Source of the DNA: Terriglobia bacterium
GTDB lineage: Bacteria; Acidobacteriota; Terriglobia; Bryobacterales; Bryobacteraceae
NCBI GenBank assembly: GCA_019242155.1
Contig: JAFAWA010000323.1
Location: forward strand, 1 to 36,006
Direction: 5' to 3'
Length of the DNA stretch: 36,006 nucleotides
The translations under genes and the position numbers were made by a program. Each line of letters starts with the position of its first letter. Position 1 is the stretch's first letter. Below the pieces are notes generated by a model. That model had not been told where the DNA came from, made no database searches, and saw only the letters and a list, made by a program, of their open reading frames with translations. Of this stretch, positions 1 to 8,024 are shown piece by piece.

Positions 1-342
1 GAAATCTATTTTATCAGTGAAAGGCTCCTCCTTTGTTGCGGAGCGGACACGGCTGGGTTGTCCGAGTTGACGCCGGGTGTGTTAATTGCATTGGCACTCA
101 GGTCCAATGGGCAAAGAACTGGGCAAAGAGACCAATTTGGCTGTCCAATTAACCCTGCCTATAACTACTTGATTCTACAAGCCCTCCGACCATACTCGAT
201 TTTACAACTCTTCGGCTCCCCGATCTCAGTAGACAAGCACAATCCATGTAACTGACTGATTCTCCGTGGATTACTACTACAAACCTTCCGGTCGCAGAAG
301 AGCGAAGGCGGTTGGCGCAGCTTGTAAGTAGCTGATTCTATG

Positions 343-417
343 GCTCCTCAGCCTGGACTCGAACCAGGAACCCTTCGGTTAACAGCCGAATGCTCTACCA
401 TTGAGCTACTGAGGAGC
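343..417 (-). tRNA. tRNA-Asn, anticodon GTT
   Basis: Reverse complement GCTCCTCAGTAGCTCAATGGTAGAGCATTCGGCTGTTAACCGAAGGGTTCCTGGTTCGAGTCCAGGCTGAGGAGC folds as a canonical cloverleaf: 7-bp acceptor pairing, TTCGAGTCC T-loop, GTT anticodon. Confidence 0.96.
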
Positions 418-491
418 AATGCGAACGCTCTCATTTAATCAGACCGTCTCCGCAAGTGTCAAATGCTATGTATCCGTATCAAGGCAAAGGC

Positions 492-2181
492 AAAGTAGAA
501 TGTCGTCCTTTCCCAAATGCCTTTTCAGGTGCATGTTATTCTGCGCTCGCCGGCGGAGAAAGGCAATGCTGGCGAGCAACCTGCTTGAGGAATAGCCAAC
601 CGGAACTCACATCGGACCGATAGATTCCGTCATGCCTGGAAAACGCATACCGAGGCGTCGCGGTATGGAGATGGCAGCCAGGGCGCTTCAGGGATCGTCG
701 CAAACGCTCCTTTATCGAATTCATCCCCCGGCTTACCGGCCGGTCGTGCGGAGCGTTTCCCGGTATAGGGCGAACTTTCCCTGGACGCCACGGGCTGTGC
801 TTCATAGAGTTTCTCCCTTGCGGCAGCCCGATTGTTGCGCCGCTTGCCACACTTTCGGCCCTTTGTGTAAATCGAAATCCTTGTTCCAATCGCTGCCACG
901 CTTAGGGGCACGCGGCTTTTTGGCCGACTTGGCCGGTCCAATGGCGAGTGCCTTTTCCGCCACCGCACACTCCTCCACCGGCAAATATCGCTCCCCATGG
1001 CGCACCGCTACCGATCCATCCAGACGTTGCTCCACCCGCACGTTGGCTTTGCGCAATCCTGCCGTTACCCCTTGGCGCTCGATCTGGTATAGCTTCCCAC
1101 CCCATTTGAGCGTGTAATCCGGCCGCACCTGGCGCATCTCCACATGACTCAATGAGGCCGCCAAGTTGTGGTTCTTCTCGAGCGGCCGATGCGCATCATC
1201 CGGATTGCCTGCTTCCACCGTCAACTCCCGCTCCCACCACACCAGGTAATCATTCAGCAGATATTCGTTGGCCTGTTCGATCGTCTTCACCCCCGCCACC
1301 CGCATCCCTTTCACCAGCCGGTCTTGGGCTGTCTGGAAATTCCGTTCTACCCGCCCTTTGGCCTGGGGCGAGTGTGCCGCTATCCAGGTGATCCCCAATT
1401 CTCGTAAGGCCCGCCCGATCTGAGTCGGCGGCATCTCCACCGGATCTTTCTGTTCTCCCGGCTCGTCCCGTTTCCGCTTCTCCGTGGTCTGGAAATGACT
1501 CGCCTTGTCGGTGTAGAAACTCAGCGGCCGCCCGAATTTCTCCAGATAACCCCACAGCAGCCGCATGTTCTCCTCGGTGGAATCGTGCCGCACGAAGCGC
1601 GCAAACAACCGGCTGGTGGCATCATCGATCATGGCAATCAAATACAGTCGCTCCCCCCGCCCCTCTAACCAGTCATGGTCGCTGGTGTCCCACTGCACCA
1701 ATTCTCCCAACCGGCTCCGCCGCGGGCGCCACTCATGCACCTGCTGCACCTGCGCTTTTTTCCCACGCCATAATTTGGCCCGCATCATCCACTGCCGCAC
1801 CGTCTCTTTGCTGGCCTCGATCCCGTGCTTCTCATTCAGATACTCGGCCGCCAAGGTCGGCCCGAATCCCGCATATACCGGCGCCGATAGAATCTTCACC
1901 GCCTCCCGTTCGATCTTTTCCTCGATCCGCTGCGCCGACGGACGGCCGCGCAATCCATGAATGACAGCCTTGTCTCCACTGCGGCCGAACGCTTTCACCA
2001 GCCGTTTGGCATGCCGTAGGCTGATGCCCAGTTCCTCGGCCACCTGCGCTCGTGTGATCAGCTTTTTGCGGGCTTTACGCAACGTCACCAGCCGGTCCCT
2101 ATCGGCTTGGCTCATCAGTAGTTGTCCTTCCTGCATCCCCAAAGCTTGGGGCTGTCAAGGTGACATATAGAAATCTTTAAC
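492..2181 (-). mobile_element. ISNCY-like insertion sequence (ends approximate)
   Basis: Flanks the transposase ORF. Imperfect inverted similarity between AAAGTAGAATGTCGTCCTT (about 492) and the reverse complement of AAGGTGACATATAGAAATCTTT (about 2158-2179). Boundaries are tentative. Confidence 0.4.
802..2142 (-). CDS. Transposase, ISNCY-like (HTH plus DDE integrase core)
   Basis: 446-aa ORF; N-terminal HTH (KKLITRAQVAEELGISLRHAKRLVKAF), DDE core (LVQWDTSDHDWLEG, FYTDKASHF, HSPQAKGRVERNFQTAQDRLVK). Probable start at the second Met (MSQADRDRLV). Confidence 0.85.
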   Translation of the reverse strand: MGMQEGQLLMSQADRDRLVTLRKARKKLITRAQVAEELGISLRHAKRLVKAFGRSGDKAVIHGLRGRPSAQRIEEKIEREAVKILSAPVYAGFGPTLAAEYLNEKHGIEASKETVRQWMMRAKLWRGKKAQVQQVHEWRPRRSRLGELVQWDTSDHDWLEGRGERLYLIAMIDDATSRLFARFVRHDSTEENMRLLWGYLEKFGRPLSFYTDKASHFQTTEKRKRDEPGEQKDPVEMPPTQIGRALRELGITWIAAHSPQAKGRVERNFQTAQDRLVKGMRVAGVKTIEQANEYLLNDYLVWWERELTVEAGNPDDAHRPLEKNHNLAASLSHVEMRQVRPDYTLKWGGKLYQIERQGVTAGLRKANVRVEQRLDGSVAVRHGERYLPVEECAVAEKALAIGPAKSAKKPRAPKRGSDWNKDFDLHKGPKVWQAAQQSGCRKGETL

Positions 2182-2257
2182 AGATGTTTCTTACTCTTTT
2201 TCCCTTTTCGCCACTTTCCGCAGCCGCAGTGTCTTTAGTGGAAGAACAGGGGGACTA

Positions 2258-2467
2258 TTGCAACGTGAAGGAGACGGTATGAACGAACCGATGCTGTTAA
2301 TGACGATTGAAGAAGTCGCCAAGCTTCTACGGTACAGCCCAAAGACAATTTACAAAAAGGCGGCACGAGGAGAGATTCCCTCTGTACCTCTTAGCCGTCG
2401 AAAACGGCTTTTTAATAGGGAAGCGATGGAGTATTGGCTGATAAATAACCAGATAGGAAATCTATAA
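2258..2467 (+). CDS. Excisionase-like HTH (HTH_17) DNA-binding protein
   Basis: MTIEEVAKLLRYSPKTIYKKAARGEIPSVPLSRRKRLFNREAMEYWL is the typical excisionase/MerR-like HTH pattern; it sits directly upstream of an integrase remnant. Start may be 2279. Confidence 0.75.
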   Translation: MQREGDGMNEPMLLMTIEEVAKLLRYSPKTIYKKAARGEIPSVPLSRRKRLFNREAMEYWLINNQIGNL

Positions 2468-2476
2468 TCTGCCCAT

Positions 2477-3290
2477 ATGGCGAACCCGTCCTATTGGGTA
2501 TTTCGGCGTGGTCCAAAGTGGCACAGCGGATGGCGTGACGAAAACGGCCATTGCCGTCTAAAGTGCATCCGGTGGGGGCCGGAAAAGCACTCGCGCTGGA
2601 CTACGGGCGCAAGATGGCTCTCGAAGCCAGCCAAGTCCGGGGCGGCCAGCCGATACACGGCAAAGAGATCCTCAATGCGCTCGAAGCATTCTTAGGCGGT
2701 GAGGATGTCAAAACGTGTACGCACGAACTGAATCGTTGGCATTTGGAGGCGCGAATTGGCCACTTTAGATTACAGACTGTCGATCAGTTAACTGAAGAAC
2801 TCGTCCACGAGTGGCTCGGCCACTTAAAAAGTCTGGGGTACAATCCTGGCGGCCAGAGTCTCTCGCTGAGAATCCTGCGGACATTTTGCCGGTTCTAAAA
2901 AAAAATGGTTGTCGGTTTATCCATTTGAGGATTTCAAAATTCCCAAGTCCGAGTTCGTTGGCCGGTAGCTTTCGGAAGAGGAACGCGCCAAACTCCTATC
3001 CATTGATCCCACGCTACCAGGTGGATCAACACCTGAACCGGGCCCTCACATTTGGGCTGTATTCGCTTCTGAGGATCAGCCAGGTCTTTCATGCTGATTG
3101 GAGTCACTTCAAATCCCCTGACCAACTATGGGTTTCTGGATCAAAGGACAAGAGGGCCGCTGGATTAGACTTCATCCGAAAGCCTTGGCCGTGATGGGAA
3201 CTCCTAAATCATCGGGACAAATTTTCGATCGCAGGGAAACTTTGGACGCTTTCCGCGAATCGGTTTACAAGAAGGCCAAGCACGAGAAGA
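2477..3290 (+). pseudogene. Degraded tyrosine recombinase/integrase
   Basis: Integrase-like segments in different frames: MANPSYWVFRRGPKWHSGWRDENGHCRLKCIR; LDYGRKMALEASQVRGG...LTEELVHEWLGHLKSLGYNPG; WLSVYPFEDFKIPKSEFVGR*LSEEERAKLLSIDP; LRISQVFHADW; IKGQEGRWIRLHPKALAVMG. Several frameshifts, an in-frame TAG and an A9 run near 2899. Confidence 0.65.
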
Positions 3291-3292
3291 TT

Positions 3293-3763
3293 ATGGCAGC
3301 CCTAGTGCATTCGCATCGGCAAGCAGCACCAACGCCGCAGGAAGCTACCCTGGCCAGTATTTCGGGCGAGCGGTTATCTCATTATGTTCATCGAAAGAAA
3401 TCTCTCACTGTGCGCGTTTCGGAAGCTGGGCAAGAACAGCCCCTCGAATTGCCTGCAGGTGCCGTAGCTCTTCTTATGCATCCTTCAAGCGATGGCTGCG
3501 GGTCGCGGCGTCACGATCATACCCGAGAACGCCGAATTAACAACTGTGGAAGCCGCGAGCATTCTTAACGTATCCCGTCCGTTCTTTATCGCACTTCTTG
3601 AGGAAAAAGTCATTCCCCATCGTCTGGTGGCAAACATCGGCGGATCTTGATTGATGATGTGATGGCTTATAAACAACGGATTGACGAAGAGCGCGAAAGC
3701 GTATTGGCACAATTGACGGCAGAGGCACAGGAGAAGGATACGGGCTATGGCCGCCGCCCATGA
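3293..3763 (+). pseudogene. Excisionase-like HTH antitoxin of a PIN toxin pair, frameshifted twice
   Basis: Reading across frames gives AALVHSHRQ...LPAGAVALLM / ILQAMAAGRGVTIIPENAELTTVEAASILNVSRPFFIALLEEKVIPHRLV / GKHRRILIDDVMAYKQRIDEERESVLAQLTAEAQEKDTGYGRRP*. Frame breaks near 3479 and near 3628; the stop overlaps the toxin ATG (ATGA). Confidence 0.65.
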
Positions 3764-4326
3764 GTTATACGGCATTACTCGATGCCAATGTACTGTATCC
3801 TGCGCCGGTACGCGATCTTCTGTTGCAGATTGCCGTCAGTGATTTATACAAAGCTCGGTGGACGGCTGATATTCATCGGGAATGGATAGAGAATTTTATT
3901 CAAAATGAGCCGCAGCGGTCGCGCAGTGATTTAGAGCGTACCCGTGACCTCATGGACAGAGCGACCCGCGATGCTGTAGTGACCGGCTATGAACAGCTCA
4001 TACCCGCTCTAACTCTGCCTGATCGGAACGATCGGCATGTTCTTGCCGCAGCGATTGCTGGCAATTGTCACGTCATCGTAACTGCAAATCTCAAGGACTT
4101 CCCCGAGGAAGTATTAGAGCCCTTCGGAATCGAGGTTCAGCACCCTGATGAATTTCTTTGCAATCATCTCAATCTGGCACAGGGCCTTTTTTGTAGCTGC
4201 GTTCAAAAGGTTCGCAAGCGATTAAAAGCTCAGCCGTATACAGTGGATGAGTATCTCGATACGCTAACCCGGTGCGGCCTCGTGGCAACGGCTGCTGAAC
4301 TGCGACCCTCTGCTGAGCTTTTATAG
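3760..4326 (+). CDS. PIN-domain toxin (putative RNase)
   Basis: LLDANVLYP N-terminal acidic motif, LPDRNDRHVLAAAI and VIVTANLKDFP motifs typical of PIN domains; overlaps the HTH antitoxin remnant. Confidence 0.8.
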   Translation: MSYTALLDANVLYPAPVRDLLLQIAVSDLYKARWTADIHREWIENFIQNEPQRSRSDLERTRDLMDRATRDAVVTGYEQLIPALTLPDRNDRHVLAAAIAGNCHVIVTANLKDFPEEVLEPFGIEVQHPDEFLCNHLNLAQGLFCSCVQKVRKRLKAQPYTVDEYLDTLTRCGLVATAAELRPSAELL

Positions 4327-4917
4327 TATTCGTCATTTGTAATAATCGCGAACTGACAGGGATGTCCGGTTGTGGAAGCCCCTCGGGATCCGTTACCATT
4401 TGGTGTTATTTCGGGTGCCCCAGATGGCTTACATAGCATATCTTCATTCGCTCCCACGTAAGCTCAGTAATGACCTGGACAAGCATCTCAAAGCTCCCGA
4501 ACGCTCGGCTTGATCAGGTCACGAAATGATCGGCGGATCGAGCCAGGCCAAGAGTGGGAGCGAGTCCAAATGAGAACTTGCACACAGCCGATGTTCTCTT
4601 GCTACTTGTGAGCCCAGCCTTTTTCGCATCGGTAGGTTCTCATCGCACGAGATGCTAGTATACCTGAACCGGCTCCGAGTTCGAGGCGGCCCACTCGACG
4701 GGAAGCAACTTCGGGCCATGAGGCCAGCCCCGTGCACGCGTCATAGGATCGGCCATGTTGCGGCAGTAGTACTTCTGATTCACATTGGGAGATCTGGAAT
4801 TCTTGACTGCCGCCGGATGGCCATTTAACATCAATAAAGTAAAGTTTCGAGTAGATCTCTAGAAACCGCTCCTTGAGGATTGGGTCAGAACCGCGAGTTA
4901 GAGCCAGGTCCGGGACA

Positions 4918-5154
4918 ATGAGTATTGATCCACAATTGGCACGGGAGGGCTCGGCGTATCAGGAGCCCGACATTTTGCGGATTCAAGGGTTGGTCAACAC
5001 ATTGCTACCTGATATAGAGCCTGAGTTGGCGCTGACCATCGAGCAGCTTCTGCTGTTTGCTTATCTCAAAGGGCGGCAGGATCTGTGTGTGTACCTCCAT
5101 TTGGCGAATCAGGAGATACAAGAGCGGGTTCGTGAAATTCGGAATCTAGCGTAA
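4918..5154 (+). CDS. Small hypothetical protein upstream of the T6SS locus
   Basis: ORF MSIDPQLAREGSAYQEPDILRIQGLVNTLLPDIEPELALTIEQLLLFAYLKGRQDLCVYLHLANQEIQERVREIRNLA; coherent amphipathic helical composition. The longer ORF starts at 4873. Confidence 0.4.
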   Translation: MSIDPQLAREGSAYQEPDILRIQGLVNTLLPDIEPELALTIEQLLLFAYLKGRQDLCVYLHLANQEIQERVREIRNLA

Positions 5155-5267
5155 CTTTGTCCCAACGCTGCGCTGGTTTGGTATCTTGGCGCTCAGCATA
5201 CTGGAAATTCTAATACTCCTTTTGCGAACTGCCTCCTGCTGGACGCTCTGATTGCCTTTGTTTTCAA

Positions 5268-5819
5268 ATGTTGGCAAGTTCCACAGATTTCTATGCGAAT
5301 TTGCTCCGTTTGAAAGCACTTCACTGTTTGGCAAAACTCTGGCTTGCTTTTGCTTGGTTGGCTCTGGGATTGACCTTCTTAGGCGGTTGCAGGAAAGTCG
5401 TGCGGAGCAAGGTCGTTTGTCTACGAACCAGGATCACCACGACCGCCAACCAGAATCAGCCGATTGCGGTGGACGTGCTATTGGTCCGCGATCAGGAACT
5501 CATCAAAAAGCTCATGGTTTTCAGTGCCGCGGATTGGTTCGAAAAACGTGAGCAATTCGTTCGCGATTACCCAGACCCGAAAATCCTGACGATCTACCAC
5601 CGAGAGTGGGTACCAGGGCAAATCATCCCTTGCTCCCGCATCCAACTGAATTCCACTCCCAGAGCTACCATTCTGTTTGCCAATTATTTCAGTAAAGGCG
5701 ACCATCGCGCCCGACTGGTCAGCGGGAAAAGCGCCGAGATTCACCTGCTCGACGAGGATTTCGAGATTGTACCGGAACCCGATTGCGATAAAAGCAGCTG
5801 TCTAACCGACACACAGTGA
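5268..5819 (+). CDS. tssJ: T6SS outer-membrane lipoprotein TssJ-like
   Basis: Hydrophobic signal with lipobox LTFLGGC; beta-rich mature region; immediately upstream of tssK. Confidence 0.6.
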   Translation: MLASSTDFYANLLRLKALHCLAKLWLAFAWLALGLTFLGGCRKVVRSKVVCLRTRITTTANQNQPIAVDVLLVRDQELIKKLMVFSAADWFEKREQFVRDYPDPKILTIYHREWVPGQIIPCSRIQLNSTPRATILFANYFSKGDHRARLVSGKSAEIHLLDEDFEIVPEPDCDKSSCLTDTQ

Positions 5820-5832
5820 GGTCGAGTTTCCA

Positions 5833-7176
5833 ATGAAAGCCCACGATATTCCTGAGGCCATTCAGTGGCATGAGGGGATGCTGCTGACCCCCGAACATTT
5901 TCAGCAGATGAACACCCGGCAGGAGATGCTGGCCGGCTATGGGTTGTCCTGTGTGCCCTATCAATGGGGAGTGCGGCGGTTGGAATGGGACGCCAACCTC
6001 TTGACGAGTGGCTTGTTATACGTAACGGAAGTGGAAGCAGTTTTGCCCGATGGGTTGGTGGCCAGCCTAGGCACACCTGATGCCCTCAAACTAGAACTAA
6101 AACCATTTATCGAGCAGATGAAGCAGGCTCCCGTTCCCGTGTGCCTTGTAGTGCCGCGGCGTAAGGCGTTGACGGCGGAAGGCGATCTGGAACGATACGA
6201 ATGCCTTTCCCCCGAGCCGTTTTCGGACCACGATGAGGGGAGGGAGCCGGGCGCTAGCGGCATTCCAAGGTTACGGCCCCGTTTGAGTTTGCTGGCGGGC
6301 CCTATTCCTCCCAAGTATTGCGGTTTTCCGCTCATGCGCTTGCGGTACGAAAACGAGGTCTTTACCGCATGGCCGGACCACCCGGTTTTGGCAGTGCCGC
6401 TTTCGTCGCGCCTCGGTACTCTCTGTTCCCTGATTGCACGGCACGTTCGGGAAAGGGCTTTGTGTCTGGCCGATCAGGTATACGGACGGGGGAACGGCCC
6501 GAGCCTGGAAACAGAGACGCACACGAGACGTTTGATTCACAGTCTGGTTTGCGCCTTGCCGGCTTTCGAAGCCGCTCTTTACACAGGCGAAACACATCCT
6601 TACACGCTTTATTTGGCGCTGTGTTCGCTCGCGGGAAGCATTGCCGGAGTAGGTCTCAGCCTGGTACCCCAGGTATTTGCTCCTTACGATCATAACAACC
6701 CCTATCGGTCTTTTGAAGAAGTTAAGAACTACACATTTCAGGCGATCACCGAAGGAATTTCCGAAACCTGGGCATCATTCCGGTTCCACCGCGATGGCCA
6801 TATTTTTGTCTTGCCAGCAAAGACAGGTTGGAGCAATTTGTCGACAGAAGCCGGTATGGTGCTCGCGTTGCGCGGCCCATCGGGGTCTTCCGATCAAGCC
6901 ATGATGTCTTGGGGAAACAGTTGTGTTCTGGGAAGCAGCACCGTGATCTCCTCATTGGTAACCAAACGCATCCTCGGGGTTCCCAGACATCACGTCGAGG
7001 CTGCGGACGGTTTGATTCCCGGCAAAGGAATGCTCCTTTTTGAGTTAGACAGCCATTCCGAATTCATCCTGCCCCAGGAAGACTTGCACGCGTTTGATCG
7101 CCGCCCGGACGCGATCTCGCCAGCCGACCTCATCCTGTTTGTCCGCAAGCCCGAAACTAGTGGCAAAATTCTGTAG
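5833..7176 (+). CDS. tssK: T6SS baseplate subunit TssK
   Basis: IQWHEGMLLTPEHFQQMNTRQEMLAGYGL N-terminal TssK signature; 447 aa. Confidence 0.93.
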   Translation: MKAHDIPEAIQWHEGMLLTPEHFQQMNTRQEMLAGYGLSCVPYQWGVRRLEWDANLLTSGLLYVTEVEAVLPDGLVASLGTPDALKLELKPFIEQMKQAPVPVCLVVPRRKALTAEGDLERYECLSPEPFSDHDEGREPGASGIPRLRPRLSLLAGPIPPKYCGFPLMRLRYENEVFTAWPDHPVLAVPLSSRLGTLCSLIARHVRERALCLADQVYGRGNGPSLETETHTRRLIHSLVCALPAFEAALYTGETHPYTLYLALCSLAGSIAGVGLSLVPQVFAPYDHNNPYRSFEEVKNYTFQAITEGISETWASFRFHRDGHIFVLPAKTGWSNLSTEAGMVLALRGPSGSSDQAMMSWGNSCVLGSSTVISSLVTKRILGVPRHHVEAADGLIPGKGMLLFELDSHSEFILPQEDLHAFDRRPDAISPADLILFVRKPETSGKIL

Positions 7177-7205
7177 AAATCAACTCACCAATTCTTACAA
7201 ATTGA

Positions 7206-8024
7206 GTGGTGTATTCCAAGACACTCAATCCAACTCTTGCCCTTCCTGCTATCGATAAGGCCGACATTCGAAGCTTGTCCTTAGTATCGGAATTTCAGGA
7301 ATTCTGTTGGGAGTTAATTCGGCTTCGGGGCCTTGCGGAGGCTGTCACGGGACCCGTTACAGAACCGGCTTCCAGCAATTCACCCGACGCACAGCCTGTG
7401 TATATATCGGCCCGGCTCACGAGTTTAATGGAACGGCGAGCCCTATACGCGGGAAGGAGCGCCGGGGAGGTTGGTTTTAATCTCTACCGCGAAGTCCAAT
7501 ATGTAATGGCAGCCCTGTCGGACGAAGTGTTTTTGCGGCTGGACTGGCCGGGACAAGCCTATTGGATTTCGCATCTGCTTGAAACGCAGCTCTTTGACTC
7601 CCATAATGCCGGCGAAGAATTTTTCACACGTCTCGACCGGCTGCTCGACCAACCCGAGCGCTCGTACACCGATATTTATGTCGTGTATTTGATGGCGCTG
7701 TCACTCGGATTTCGCGGGAAGTATGCAGGGAAAGATGATGGCGGCCGCATGGAAGGATATCGCCGTCGGCTCTTTGTGCGCATATACCGGCGGCGGCCCG
7801 AACTCTTCGCAGGGCAGACCCGCTTGTTTCCAGATTCTTACCGGTACACCCTCAGTGAAGGAATCGCGCGCAAGTTGCCTTCGCCGAATCGTTGGTTTGC
7901 AGCACTCGTTGCGGCGATTCTCATTTGGCTGGGTGCCGCGCACTTGGCGTGGCACGACGTGATGGACGATCTCGCCGCCAATATTTCACGGATTCAAAAT
8001 ACGCAGGTGTCGGCATCGAAATGA
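7206..8024 (+). CDS. tssL: T6SS protein TssL/DotU, short form without an OmpA-like peptidoglycan-binding domain
   Basis: YVMAALSDEVFLRLDWPGQAYWISHLLETQLFDSHNAGEEFFTRLDRLL...YLMALSLGFRGKY DotU signature; single C-terminal TM; GTG start. Confidence 0.92.
   Translation: MVYSKTLNPTLALPAIDKADIRSLSLVSEFQEFCWELIRLRGLAEAVTGPVTEPASSNSPDAQPVYISARLTSLMERRALYAGRSAGEVGFNLYREVQYVMAALSDEVFLRLDWPGQAYWISHLLETQLFDSHNAGEEFFTRLDRLLDQPERSYTDIYVVYLMALSLGFRGKYAGKDDGGRMEGYRRRLFVRIYRRRPELFAGQTRLFPDSYRYTLSEGIARKLPSPNRWFAALVAAILIWLGAAHLAWHDVMDDLAANISRIQNTQVSASK

Noticed and set aside
536-1117. Several overlapping ORFs on both strands beside and within the transposase gene
   Set aside because: Low-complexity Arg/Pro/Ser-rich translations that shadow the transposase frame or its non-coding flank; no family pattern.
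4330-4870. ORFs on the minus strand between the PIN toxin and the T6SS locus
   Set aside because: No coherent composition or motif; probably intergenic or decayed sequence.
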